DNA from: Halobacteriovorax sp. HLS
Lineage (GTDB): Bacteria; Bdellovibrionota; Bacteriovoracia; Bacteriovoracales; Bacteriovoracaceae
Direction of reading: 5' to 3'
Length of the DNA stretch: 64,000 nucleotides
NCBI RefSeq assembly: GCF_004006665.1
Contig: NZ_QOCL01000003.1
Span: forward strand, 186,001-250,000
Part shown: piece after piece, positions 53,832 to 63,091 of the stretch
Layout of the letters: each line of letters starts with the position of its first letter
Numbering within the stretch: the stretch's first letter is position 1
Position numbers and translations under genes: made by a program
The notes under the pieces: generated by a model
What the model saw: the letters and a program-made list of their open reading frames with translations, nothing else
Told to the model about the DNA's origin: nothing
Database searches by the model: none

Positions 53832-56144
53832 TTAGTTATACCTGTTTAGGTCAAGAATACCCGCTCGTTTTGGTTCAATACTTTTATACTTATTAAAAAA
53901 CCAGTCTGAATATTTCCAAAAATTAGACTGTGTTCTTCGAATTCCATATTTCGAGATAAACTCATTGTAATCTTTCTCACTTACAATTTTTGCCATATCG
54001 AATATAAATTTTGAAAGTTTCTCAGAGGGAACATCGATAAATAAATTCGGATAGGTTCCCTCAATACCACTGACTACAGTTAGAGTATCATTTTTAATAT
54101 CTTCAAGCTCTCTGTCTTTTGCGTCAGATAAGAATGAGTCGACATGTCTATAAGTCTTGTTATGAACAAGAGTGAAAACATTATTATCTACTTTTAGAAA
54201 AATTGTCTCAGGGAAGAATTTAAAGAATTCCCCTTGCATGAGTTCTATTTTTGCTAATTCTTTTGGAATCTTGTTATGAGTGCTTCTGATTGCTCTCGCT
54301 ACACGCTTTGACAGGTTTTCAAGTAACTCTCGTTCTTTGTCTTCTTTTTTGTAGCCTTGAACAAACTCTTTATTAAGCCACGTTAAATCTTCATTACTAA
54401 AGAACTTTAAGTGGTTGCGATTACCTCCAAACCACTTAGTATGCATTTCTTTACGTTGCATGGGAGGTAGAAAACTTAGAAAGATTTCTTCTCCCTCCAT
54501 TCTTAGAAAGTCCATATAGATTCTCGTTTTAAGCTGATGGCTAACATTTCCATAAACATTAAAACCTGCAACGAGTAGGTAGTGTATTCTTTCAAAAATA
54601 GGGTAATTCAAGACCCAAGTTGTATCGGGCTTTGTTCCTATGAGCCCTTGCCTAACTGAAGCACTATCGAGATGTCTAAATATAGTAAGCGCTGCATTTG
54701 GATTGTGAGTATCTCCATCCCATATGTAGTTCATGGCACCATCTAGAGATGTTTTAGGAAGTTTTACGAAGTGTTTGTTTCTTTCGGTTAGATAAGCTTT
54801 TTGTTGTGACCAATACTTTGACCATAAGCTAATAAACTCAAAGGAGCTTTCCTTAGCAGCAGGAAGATCAAGGTATTTGTCTAAGTGTGTAAGCAGTTTA
54901 TCGCTACTTGAAAAGCCTGTGTTATTTGGATCTGTAAAGAAAACCCAAAATCTATCTTCTATTACGTTGAGTGCAATTTGACCTCTGCATACAGGCCCTT
55001 TAATAAAACCTTCGATAAAGAATCGAGCGTCATCCAGCAGAAATTGATACTTAGACTTTATAGGTATTTCGATAAAAGTTTTAAAAGGATTAGAGGCAAG
55101 TTCAGCTTGATAGCTAGGAAATTTTGTTACGGCGTATTTTTGTCTAATAAATAGATCTTTAAATCTCTCAAGCTTTCTATCGCTTAATTCATAAACGTTA
55201 TGTGACTTGGCAACTATAGATGGGGTGTAGATTTTAAATCGATAATAAATCTCTTGCTTAGGGTCGTCATAAGGTCGAATTGCTGTATTTTCTTCGATCT
55301 CTCCTTTTGCTGTATTAGAGCGCACAAGACGATAGAAGTTTTTAAATTTGTCATTTTTAAAGTGAATATGACCAAGAAAGAGATGTTCATAAATATATCT
55401 AGCGACAAGTCTATGTTTAAGGTCTTTATTATTTAGAAATTTCTCAAACTTTCTAATTTGACTCAGAGTGGATTGGTCTTCATCTTTAGAATCATCCCCA
55501 TGACTTCCTTGGGCGATCCAGTGTCCTAGAGTGAAGAATTCGTCATGGGTTAGGTTTGGCATAGCAAAAGGCATTCCAAGAGCTTTGTGCTTACTTGCAA
55601 AGTCGTCGAAGTCCTCTCGCTCTGTGCAATATTGCTCACGTGAAATAGAAGTGTCTATCTCATAAGAGATCAGTCCAGATCTTGGTTGAGGGTAAATTTG
55701 TTTGAGTTGTAAAAACTTATAGAGTAGGGAGTTTTCTAAGTTGTCTTCAACTCTTTCTACAGGACCTTCATTGACAATCGGAAAGAATTTATTGTCTCTC
55801 CACTGTTTTGTAGACTTATGATCGACTTCAAGTCTTGTTGGGGGAACTGCTGTAATGCGTGCTCCATCGTATACAACTTCCTTGGTAGCACCTCTTTTTA
55901 TTCCTTCCATGCTGGAGAGCTTTAGCTGGCAAGGAGCATCATAGCAACCGTGACAAACTACACACCTGTTGTCTAAGATAGGTCTCACTTTCTTATTATA
56001 ACTTACTTTCTCGGTAGGTATAGAACTGAGTACATCAGTGTTTATAATGTCATTATTTAAAATATTGAACTTCTTGTCCTGTCCAACAGAACAAGAGGTC
56101 ATTATCATTAGCAGTGGTAGAATTATCAGATATATTATTTTCAT
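53832..56144 (-). CDS. cti: Fatty acid cis/trans isomerase (Cti), c-type heme protein
   Basis: The 770-residue protein matches the CTI family by length and by its heme region KKVRPILDNRCVVCHGCYDA, with the heme motif CVVCH at residues 61-65 and the family-typical PCQLKL after it. Later blocks (MPFAMPNLTHDEFFTLGHWI) agree. Cti acts in the periplasm and converts cis- to trans-unsaturated membrane lipids under solvent or heat stress. A lipoprotein-like signal (LLMIMTSC) precedes. The start is taken as ATG at 56144; a TTG at 56174 is in frame, and neither has a clear Shine-Dalgarno. It follows the thioredoxin-like gene by 45 bp. Confidence 0.9.
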   Translation of the reverse strand: MKIIYLIILPLLMIMTSCSVGQDKKFNILNNDIINTDVLSSIPTEKVSYNKKVRPILDNRCVVCHGCYDAPCQLKLSSMEGIKRGATKEVVYDGARITAVPPTRLEVDHKSTKQWRDNKFFPIVNEGPVERVEDNLENSLLYKFLQLKQIYPQPRSGLISYEIDTSISREQYCTEREDFDDFASKHKALGMPFAMPNLTHDEFFTLGHWIAQGSHGDDSKDEDQSTLSQIRKFEKFLNNKDLKHRLVARYIYEHLFLGHIHFKNDKFKNFYRLVRSNTAKGEIEENTAIRPYDDPKQEIYYRFKIYTPSIVAKSHNVYELSDRKLERFKDLFIRQKYAVTKFPSYQAELASNPFKTFIEIPIKSKYQFLLDDARFFIEGFIKGPVCRGQIALNVIEDRFWVFFTDPNNTGFSSSDKLLTHLDKYLDLPAAKESSFEFISLWSKYWSQQKAYLTERNKHFVKLPKTSLDGAMNYIWDGDTHNPNAALTIFRHLDSASVRQGLIGTKPDTTWVLNYPIFERIHYLLVAGFNVYGNVSHQLKTRIYMDFLRMEGEEIFLSFLPPMQRKEMHTKWFGGNRNHLKFFSNEDLTWLNKEFVQGYKKEDKERELLENLSKRVARAIRSTHNKIPKELAKIELMQGEFFKFFPETIFLKVDNNVFTLVHNKTYRHVDSFLSDAKDRELEDIKNDTLTVVSGIEGTYPNLFIDVPSEKLSKFIFDMAKIVSEKDYNEFISKYGIRRTQSNFWKYSDWFFNKYKSIEPKRAGILDLNRYN

Positions 56145-56188
56145 AACTACGAAGTATATGAAAAAAATAATCAAACTTAAATAAAAAA

Positions 56189-56479
56189 CTACTTAACGAG
56201 ATCGTTTAAACTTGAACTTAGTTCATTATATCCCTGATGGCTGTGACCAATAACGAGTTGCTCAATATTTGAGAAGTCTTTAAAGTCTTCTGAATTAAAC
56301 TTGTATAAGCTTGGGACTCCCTTAACATTAAATACCTCAATTAAGTGCGGGGCCTGGGACAAGTCAACTTCAAATATTTCCAGCTCATCTTTAAACTTTT
56401 TAATTTCTTCTTTAAAGATAGGTTCAAAGATCACGCAGTGAGGACAATTGGGTTTTGTAAATTTCACTATTTTGTTCAT
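56189..56479 (-). CDS. Thioredoxin-like protein with CPHC motif
   Basis: The 96-residue protein has the redox motif CPHC at residues 12-15 (KPNCPHCVIF), cis-Pro in GVPSLYKF, and one domain. It has no signal peptide, so it is cytoplasmic. It sits immediately upstream of cti and is likely co-transcribed. It could protect or reduce the heme cysteines, but export would be required, so a direct role is unproven. The ATG at 56479 has a strong GGAGG ribosome-binding site. Confidence 0.85.
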   Translation of the reverse strand: MNKIVKFTKPNCPHCVIFEPIFKEEIKKFKDELEIFEVDLSQAPHLIEVFNVKGVPSLYKFNSEDFKDFSNIEQLVIGHSHQGYNELSSSLNDLVK

Positions 56480-56505
56480 ACTTACCTCCTATATAAAGGA
56501 TAAAT

Positions 56506-56522
56506 CAAATGAAAATGATTTG
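56506..56522. promoter_or_regulatory. Dyad in the divergent thioredoxin-like/solute-binding-like promoter region
   Basis: CAAAT and ATTTG flank GAAAATG, giving a short inverted repeat that resembles half of a Fur-type box. Match to the consensus is weak. It is mid-way in a 102-bp divergent gap, so could control both genes. Confidence 0.25.
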
Positions 56523-56581
56523 CTAATAGCAATAATTGATGGTGAAATAGATTAAATCGATAACATTATACGGATTTTTTT

Positions 56582-57307
56582 ATGTTCAAAATTGGAATTT
56601 CCCTACTATTTCTTTTCACGCTTAATTCATACTCGGCTTCTTTACCACTTGGAATTCATGAGTTTCCACCATTTGTATCAACTACCTTTAAAGGTAATGG
56701 TTTAATAGGCTTCTTTGTTGATTATATTTTTAAAAAAGGTGGAGTAGATACTGCAATTAGCTCTCATAGAAGGGGTGCACTTCAGGGGGATTTGATTGAC
56801 TCAGGGAAATACTTCGGTGTATTTCCATTTCTTAAAAATAGCTCCCGCAGTACTGATGTTGTCTATAGTAATTCTCTTTTAACGGCCCAGTACGTATTCA
56901 TTCATCGCAAAGGTCTTGATACAAAGGGAGTAAATTTTCAAACCTACGAAGGGCTTAGTAAGTTTAAAATTGGGATTCTAACTTCTGATTTAGTTTATAA
57001 CCAGGTAAAGGCCGTTCCAAAGCTAAACCTAGAAACAGTTCGTGGTGCAAAAGAACTTGTTTCAAAAATCTCTAGTCGAAGCCTAGACATCATCGTTTTT
57101 GAAAAAACATCTTGGAATTATTTGGCCAGAGAGAGTAATGTGGTAGGTCTTGAAGATTATGTTCTTTCAAATGGTCCGTGGCCATCATTTGATGTTTATA
57201 TGATTATTTCTAAGAAATATCCTGACTACGAAAAATATCTTAATATTCTTAATTCGGGTATTGCTCAATATGATCTAAACAAGATGATCATTGATCACTT
57301 TTATTGA
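56582..57307 (+). CDS. Periplasmic solute-binding-like protein (SBP family 3)
   Basis: The 241-residue protein has a signal peptide (ISLLFLFTLNSYSAS), then the family-3 opening LGIHEFPPFVSTT, a two-lobe layout and an ending KYPDYEKYLNILNSGIAQY. No transporter subunits are adjacent. It may be a stand-alone sensor, as with the gene at 4914, which has a similar size and opening. The ATG at 56582 lacks a strong ribosome-binding site. It overlaps the convergent phosphatase by 7 bp. Confidence 0.65.
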   Translation: MFKIGISLLFLFTLNSYSASLPLGIHEFPPFVSTTFKGNGLIGFFVDYIFKKGGVDTAISSHRRGALQGDLIDSGKYFGVFPFLKNSSRSTDVVYSNSLLTAQYVFIHRKGLDTKGVNFQTYEGLSKFKIGILTSDLVYNQVKAVPKLNLETVRGAKELVSKISSRSLDIIVFEKTSWNYLARESNVVGLEDYVLSNGPWPSFDVYMIISKKYPDYEKYLNILNSGIAQYDLNKMIIDHFY

Positions 57308-58044
57308 GCAACCACAACAATTACTGAAATATTATCGTTACCACCATTGGCATTTGCCTGAGCAACAAGTGTCGTGGCCGTTTGCTGTACTGATTCTGCC
57401 GTAGCTTTAGCCGGGTCCGGTATATACTTATTAATTATATAAAGAATGTCAGCATCTGAGACTTTTCCATGAAGTCCATCAGAGCAAATGAGAAAAATAT
57501 CATTCTTACTTACTTTATATGTAAATAAATCAATCTCAATATCATCTTCAAAACCAACTGTTCGAACAAGGACATTCTTTTGCGGATCCGCTGCTGCCTG
57601 ATCTCTGTTATATATCCCTAGATTAAGTTTCTCTTGTACAAGAGAGTGGTCTTTAGACATTTGGTAGAGTTTATTTCTATTCACTAAATAAGCTCTAGAA
57701 TCTCCAACATTAGAAATATAAAGTGTGTCTGCTTTAAAATAGAATCCAACAACTGTCGTACCCATTCCATGGAGTAGTTGATCTTGCATTGATCGTTCTT
57801 TAATTTTCTTATTCGCGTGTTGAACAGATTGAGGAAAAATATTTTTAGGATCTTTGTCTAAGTTCTGTAGCATAAACTCTGGAATGCATTCAACGGCCAT
57901 TTGAGAAGCAATATCACCTCCATTATGACCACCCATACCATCAGCTACAACAAATAAGTTCTTCTCTGGGTTTAGATAAATTGAATCTTGATTGGTTTTT
58001 CTCTTTCTACCAATATCAGTTAGTCCTGAAGAAATTAGACCCAT
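57301..58044 (-). CDS. PP2C-family serine/threonine phosphatase
   Basis: The 247-residue protein has all PP2C motifs: RKTNQDSIYL, VVADGMGGHNGGDIAS, GMGTTVVG, NVGDSRAYLV, ICSDGLHGKVSD and GGNDNISVIVVV. The two metal-binding Asp are present. It removes phosphate from Ser/Thr residues; a PrkA-type kinase lies divergently 230 bp away, so the two may oppose each other, though this is inference. The ATG at 58044 has AGGAG. The gene is closed by the convergent end at 57307. Confidence 0.93.
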   Translation of the reverse strand: MGLISSGLTDIGRKRKTNQDSIYLNPEKNLFVVADGMGGHNGGDIASQMAVECIPEFMLQNLDKDPKNIFPQSVQHANKKIKERSMQDQLLHGMGTTVVGFYFKADTLYISNVGDSRAYLVNRNKLYQMSKDHSLVQEKLNLGIYNRDQAAADPQKNVLVRTVGFEDDIEIDLFTYKVSKNDIFLICSDGLHGKVSDADILYIINKYIPDPAKATAESVQQTATTLVAQANANGGNDNISVIVVVAQ

Positions 58045-58204
58045 TAAAAAACTCCTAAATAATTAAGTATTAGTTAAATTCTAAAAGGTTCAAAATATTT
58101 GTCAAATTTTAGTTGATAGGAAATCAATGACATACAAAAATATACCAGAGTGCTGGGGTCAAGTTAGCACTATGTAAATTCTTGTAATTTCTCAATATAA
58201 TTCT

Positions 58205-58233
58205 TTCACTTAAGTGCAAGCTAGGGATATAAT
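58205..58233 (+). promoter_or_regulatory. Predicted promoter of the prkA operon
   Basis: TTCACT (58205-58210) and TATAAT (58228-58233) are spaced by 17 bp. A CACTTAAGTG palindrome (58207-58216) overlaps the -35. No other promoter-like pair stands out in the 231-bp gap. Confidence 0.5.
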
Positions 58234-58275
58234 ATAAATAAGATTGGACCCAATTTCTAAGGATGGGAGTAAATT

Positions 58276-60339
58276 ATGGCCCAAATAAACATCAAAGATT
58301 TCATGCAGAACAACTACAAGATTGAGGACTTCACTCATTTAACTTGGAGTGGTTCTTTTCAAGATTATTTAAACATTGTTTCAGAAGATCCTCGTGTCGC
58401 CAGAAATGCATTTCAACGTGTTCACGATATGATTATGTCTTTTGGAACTTCTAATTACACTGAATACAAAAAGGATATTGTTAGATATCACTTTTTTGAT
58501 GATCCTATCAATAATGGTAAGGACGCTGTATTTGGAATAGACGTTCATTTGATGAAGTTTGTAAACTTCTTTAAGGCAGCATCTTCTGGTTATGGTACTG
58601 AAAAAAGAGTTCTTTTACTTCATGGTCCAGTTGGGTCAGCAAAGTCATCGATTGCTAGAAATCTTAAAAAAGGTTTAGAGCATTATTCTAAAACTGACGA
58701 TGGAAGAATGTTTACTTTCGAATGGTATGATGAAAATGAATCAGACATTCTTGGTGGTCAAAAAATATTTCCTTCACCAATGCATGAAGAACCGTTCAAA
58801 CTAATTCCTGTCGAAGTAAGAAAGCAGTTCTTCGAAGACTTTAATAAAGGTCGAAAAGACGGTGAATTAAAAATAAGTGTTAAAGGCGAAGTAAATCCAG
58901 CTGATAGATATATTCTAAATCAATATATGATTAAGTATAACGGTGACTGGATGAAGGTGATGGAAAATCACGTAAGAATTAAGAGATTAGTTCTTTCTGA
59001 AAAAGATAGAATTGGTATTGGTACGTTCCAGCCAAAAGATGAGAAAAACCAAGATTCGACTGAATTAACAGGTGATATCAATTATAGAAAAATTGCTCAA
59101 TATGGTTCGGATTCTGATCCTAGAGCTTTTAACTTTGATGGAGAATTTAATATTGCCAATAGAGGTATTGTTGAATTTATCGAAATGTTAAAGCTTGATG
59201 TTGCTTTCTTATATGATCTTCTTGGAGCATCTCAGGAACATTCTATTAAGCCTAAGAAATTTGCACAAACTGATATTGATGAAGTTATTCTTGGTCACAC
59301 AAATGAGCCTGAATTTAGAAAGCTTCAAAATAATGAGTTTATGGAAGCCCTTAGAGATAGAACTGTAAAGATTGATGTCCCTTATATTACAAGACTAGAT
59401 AATGAAGTTAAAATCTACGAAAGAGATTTTAATGCTGAAAAAATTCCTCATGTTCATATTGCACCTCATACTTTAGAGATGGCCGCAATGTGGGCCGTAC
59501 TAACAAGAATGGAGGAACCTAAGAAAGCTGATTTAACGAAGATTCAAAAACTAAAATTGTATAATGGTAAAACATTGCCAGGTTATAATGAAGAGAATGT
59601 TAAAGAGCTTAGAAAAGAAGCTGTTAGAGAAGGTTTAGAAGGTATTTCTCCTAGATATATTCAGGATAAATTATCAAATGCTTTAGTTAAGTACGGACAT
59701 ACTGGTTCTTTAAATCCATTTATGATCTTTAATGAGCTTGAGTCAGGATTAAAGCATCATAGTTTAATCAATAGTTCTGATCAATTAGATCATTACAGAG
59801 AGATGCTTGCTGTTACGAGACAAGAGTATGAAGATATCGTTAAAAATGACGTTCAAAAGGCCATCTGCCTTGATGAAAGTGCAATTGAAACTCTATGTTC
59901 GAACTACATTGATAACGTAAAGGCCTATACTCAAAAAGAAAAAGTTAGAAATAAGTACACTAACAAACTAGAAGACTCTGATGAAAGATTCATGAGAAGT
60001 ATCGAGGATAAAATTGATATCGCTGAATCAAGAAAAGATGATTTTAGACGTGAGATCATGAACTATATTGGTGCACTTGCAATCGAAGGAAAGCAATTTG
60101 ATTATAAAATGAATGAGAGACTTCATAGAGCTCTAGAGCTTAAGTTATTTGAAGATCAAAAAGATTCAATCAAGTTATCAAGCATAGTTTCAAAAGTTGT
60201 GGACAAAGAGACACAAGAGAAAATTGAAGTTATCAAATCAAGACTAATTAAGAGTTATGGATACTGTGAAATATCAGCAACAGATGCCCTTAATTATGTG
60301 GCCAGTATCTTTGCAAAAGGTGACTCGGCCAAGTCATAA
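58276..60339 (+). CDS. prkA: PrkA family serine protein kinase (AAA+ type)
   Basis: The 687-residue protein is PrkA/YeaG: an N-terminal AAA+ domain with Walker [16 protein letters not shown] (116-130), [28 protein letters not shown], and a C-terminal helical domain. It acts with YeaH and SpoVR in starvation and stress adaptation in other bacteria. The family was named a kinase but may work as an AAA+ protease-like ATPase. The ATG at 58276 has GGGAG. It is followed 52 bp later by the YeaH gene. Confidence 0.94.
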   Translation: MAQINIKDFMQNNYKIEDFTHLTWSGSFQDYLNIVSEDPRVARNAFQRVHDMIMSFGTSNYTEYKKDIVRYHFFDDPINNGKDAVFGIDVHLMKFVNFFKAASSGYGTEKRVLLLHGPVGSAKSSIARNLKKGLEHYSKTDDGRMFTFEWYDENESDILGGQKIFPSPMHEEPFKLIPVEVRKQFFEDFNKGRKDGELKISVKGEVNPADRYILNQYMIKYNGDWMKVMENHVRIKRLVLSEKDRIGIGTFQPKDEKNQDSTELTGDINYRKIAQYGSDSDPRAFNFDGEFNIANRGIVEFIEMLKLDVAFLYDLLGASQEHSIKPKKFAQTDIDEVILGHTNEPEFRKLQNNEFMEALRDRTVKIDVPYITRLDNEVKIYERDFNAEKIPHVHIAPHTLEMAAMWAVLTRMEEPKKADLTKIQKLKLYNGKTLPGYNEENVKELRKEAVREGLEGISPRYIQDKLSNALVKYGHTGSLNPFMIFNELESGLKHHSLINSSDQLDHYREMLAVTRQEYEDIVKNDVQKAICLDESAIETLCSNYIDNVKAYTQKEKVRNKYTNKLEDSDERFMRSIEDKIDIAESRKDDFRREIMNYIGALAIEGKQFDYKMNERLHRALELKLFEDQKDSIKLSSIVSKVVDKETQEKIEVIKSRLIKSYGYCEISATDALNYVASIFAKGDSAKS

Positions 60340-60346
60340 AATTATA

Positions 60347-60368
60347 AGCGACCAGATTTCTGGTCGCT
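60347..60368 (+). other. Intercistronic hairpin between prkA and the YeaH gene
   Basis: AGCGACCAGA and TCTGGTCGCT are a perfect 10-bp stem with a 2-nt loop, 8 bp after the prkA stop and 24 bp before the YeaH start. No U-run follows, so it is likely an mRNA stability or processing element rather than a terminator. Confidence 0.75.
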
Positions 60369-60391
60369 CATAACTCCCACTAGGAGACTCC

Positions 60392-61507
60392 ATGGATCAT
60401 CCTGTAAAACGTGATCACGCTAGATTTAGAAAAATTGTTAAAGGTCGTATTCGCGAGAACCTAAAAAAATACGTCTCTGGTGGGGAAATGCCCATCCCAA
60501 AGGGAAAGGAAGTTTTTAAAGTTCCTATGCCCCAAATTGAAACTCCAAGATTTAAATTTGGTGGAAAGCAAGAAGGTGGAACTGGACAAGGTGACGGTCA
60601 GCAAGGTGATCCTGTAGATGGACAACCAGGCGAAGGTGAACCTGGTCAAGGTGAGGCCGGTGAGGGTGAAGGTAAGAAAGAGCTTGAGGTTGAACTTAGC
60701 ATTGAGGAGCTAGCAAGCATTCTTGGGGAGGAGTTAGAGCTTCCAAATATTGAGCCTAAGGGTAAGAAGAGTATGGAGTCTACTACTAACAAGTATACTT
60801 CTATAGGTACAGTTGGCCCCAACTCTCTGAAGCATTATAAGAGATCGTATCGTGAAGCCCTTAAAAGACAAGTTGCCACAGGGAACTACGATTTTAATAA
60901 TCCTGTTGTTGTTCCGATTAAAAGTGACATGCGCTACCGAGCTGCAAATACTACTGTAACATATGAGAACTCAGCTGTTGTTATCTATATGATGGATGTA
61001 TCAGGATCTATGGGTGATGAACAAAAAGAAATTGTAAGAACAGAGAGTTTTTGGATCAATTTATGGTTGAAGTCTCAGTATAAAGATATTGAAGTTCGAT
61101 ATATTATTCATGATGCTACAGCTAAGGAAGTTGATGAGGATGTTTTCTTTAGAACACGTGAAAGTGGTGGAACATTGATTTCATCTGCTTTCAAATTATG
61201 TAAAGAAATTATCGATGCTGATTATAATTCAAGTGAGTGGAATATATATCCTTTTCATTTTTCTGATGGAGATAATTGGTCAACCGATGATACAAAACTT
61301 TGTTTAGATATTTTAGATAATGATATTTTACCAAACTCAAATGTTTTTTGTTATGGACAAGTTGAGAGTCGTTACGGTTCGGGTCAGTTTTATAAAGATT
61401 TAGACCAAAAGTATGGAACTGATAATGATGATGTCATTCTCAGTAAAATAAAAAATAAAGAAGCGATACTAGATTCTATTAAAGACTTTCTAGGGAAGGG
61501 GAAATAG
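60392..61507 (+). CDS. YeaH/YhbH family protein (DUF444, von Willebrand-like MIDAS)
   Basis: The 371-residue protein has the DUF444 opening ([20 protein letters not shown]), a Gly/Gln/Glu-rich low-complexity linker (57-95), and a MIDAS-like metal site DVSGSMG at 202-208. It is the middle gene of the prkA-yeaH-spoVR operon. The linker is longer and richer in GEG/GQG repeats than I expect for YeaH. The ATG at 60392 has AGGAG. The stop abuts the SpoVR start. Confidence 0.92.
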   Translation: MDHPVKRDHARFRKIVKGRIRENLKKYVSGGEMPIPKGKEVFKVPMPQIETPRFKFGGKQEGGTGQGDGQQGDPVDGQPGEGEPGQGEAGEGEGKKELEVELSIEELASILGEELELPNIEPKGKKSMESTTNKYTSIGTVGPNSLKHYKRSYREALKRQVATGNYDFNNPVVVPIKSDMRYRAANTTVTYENSAVVIYMMDVSGSMGDEQKEIVRTESFWINLWLKSQYKDIEVRYIIHDATAKEVDEDVFFRTRESGGTLISSAFKLCKEIIDADYNSSEWNIYPFHFSDGDNWSTDDTKLCLDILDNDILPNSNVFCYGQVESRYGSGQFYKDLDQKYGTDNDDVILSKIKNKEAILDSIKDFLGKGK

Positions 61508-63022
61508 ATGAATAGAACAAAGGCCTTGTCTGGCGAATTACTTCGCTTAAAAGAAGAAATTGAACAATATGCGATCAATTTTGGATTAACTTATTATCCA
61601 GTAGTATTTGAAGTGTGTAATTACGATACTATTTGTATTCTTGCCGCTCAGGGCGGTTTCCCTTCTAGGTATCCCCACTGGAAATTTGGGATGGACTATG
61701 ATCAGCTCTCAAAAGGAAATACTTATGGTTTCCAAAAAATTTATGAGTTGGTTATTAACACTGATCCTTGTTACGCCTATCTATTAAGTTCTAATAGAAT
61801 CGTTGATCAAAAACTTGTTATGGCGCATGTTTATGGGCATGCTGACTTCTTTAAAAATAATGCATGGTTCAGAACTACTGATAAGCGCATGATGGATGTA
61901 ATGGCAAATCATGGGACTAAGATTAGAAAGTATATGAACCGTCATGGGCAAGATAAGGTTGAAAGCTTTATTGATGCTGCCTTATCTCTTGAAAACCTCT
62001 TAGATGTGAATGTTCTATTTGAAACAGCTGAAGTTAGAAGAAAGAGAGAAGAGTTAGAGAAAACTGCTGTTGAAGAAGCTTTACGTGGAGATGACGATGA
62101 TGGTCGTTCAACTGCTCTTAAGTCATTTATGCGTTCAAAGAAAAGAAATGAGTTTTCAGATGATCTAACGGGTGACGAAGTTGTTGGAGATTTTGATTAT
62201 AAAGCGATTGATGAAAATGTAGATGGAACTCGTGACATTATGAAGTTCCTTATGCAGAACGCACCACTAGAAGATTGGCAGGCGGATATTATTGGTTGCC
62301 TAAGAGAAGAAGCTTATTATTTTCTACCACAACGTATGACTAAGATAATGAATGAAGGGTGGGCAAGCTATTGGCACTCTAAAATCATGACTGAAAAGGC
62401 CTTGAAGTCTAGTGAGATTATTGACTTTGCAGATGTTCACTCTGGGGTGATGGCCATGAGTCCAAAGAATATCAATCCTTATAAAATTGGTATTGAGCTC
62501 TTTAGAGATATTGAACATCGTTGGGATACGGGAAAGTTTGGGAAAGAATACCAAGACTGTACTGACATGAATAAGAAGCACAATTGGGATAAGAAACTTG
62601 GTCTTGGAAGAGAGAAAATTTTTGAAGTAAGAAAATCTCATAATGATATTACATTTCTAGATGAGTACTTTACAGAGGAGTTTTGCGATAGACAGCAAAT
62701 ATTCACTTACAAGTTTAACCCAAGAACTGGTCGTAATGAAATTGACTCTAGAGAGTTTAAAGAAATTAAAGAAAAGCTATTAAATCAACTTTCTAATTTT
62801 GGTCAACCATTGATAGAGATTGAATCTAGTAATCATAATAATAGAAGTGAACTCTTGTTGCGCCACGTTCATAGAGGAGTTGATCTTGATATGAACTTTG
62901 CAACGGCAACGATGAGAAATATCTATCTTATATGGAAAAGACCTGTAAACATCAAGACTATCGTTGAAGAAAAAGAAGTATTTTACTCATACGATGGTAA
63001 TGAATTAAAAGAAGTTAAATAG
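61508..63022 (+). CDS. SpoVR family protein
   Basis: The 504-residue protein matches SpoVR/YcgB: EIEQYAINFGLTYYPVVFEV, GFPSRYPHWKFGMDY, YELVINTDPCYAYLLSSN, VYGHADFFKNN and WASYWHSKIM. It is the third gene of the conserved PrkA-YeaH-SpoVR set found in starvation and sporulation responses. Biochemical function is unknown. The start ATG follows the YeaH stop with no gap. It ends about 30 bp before a hairpin. Confidence 0.95.
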   Translation: MNRTKALSGELLRLKEEIEQYAINFGLTYYPVVFEVCNYDTICILAAQGGFPSRYPHWKFGMDYDQLSKGNTYGFQKIYELVINTDPCYAYLLSSNRIVDQKLVMAHVYGHADFFKNNAWFRTTDKRMMDVMANHGTKIRKYMNRHGQDKVESFIDAALSLENLLDVNVLFETAEVRRKREELEKTAVEEALRGDDDDGRSTALKSFMRSKKRNEFSDDLTGDEVVGDFDYKAIDENVDGTRDIMKFLMQNAPLEDWQADIIGCLREEAYYFLPQRMTKIMNEGWASYWHSKIMTEKALKSSEIIDFADVHSGVMAMSPKNINPYKIGIELFRDIEHRWDTGKFGKEYQDCTDMNKKHNWDKKLGLGREKIFEVRKSHNDITFLDEYFTEEFCDRQQIFTYKFNPRTGRNEIDSREFKEIKEKLLNQLSNFGQPLIEIESSNHNNRSELLLRHVHRGVDLDMNFATATMRNIYLIWKRPVNIKTIVEEKEVFYSYDGNELKEVK

Positions 63023-63051
63023 AATCTATTATTGACGAGAATAAGTCTTTG

Positions 63052-63082
63052 AAGGAAAATATTAGTAATTAATATTTTCCTT
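63052..63082 (+). other. Long stem-loop between the SpoVR gene and the FecR-domain gene
   Basis: AAGGAAAATATTA and TAATATTTTCCTT form a perfect 13-bp stem with a 5-nt loop, 30 bp after the SpoVR stop and ending 9 bp before the next start. No U-run follows. It may partly end the operon or control the next leader. Confidence 0.55.
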
Positions 63083-63091
63083 GGATTCTTA

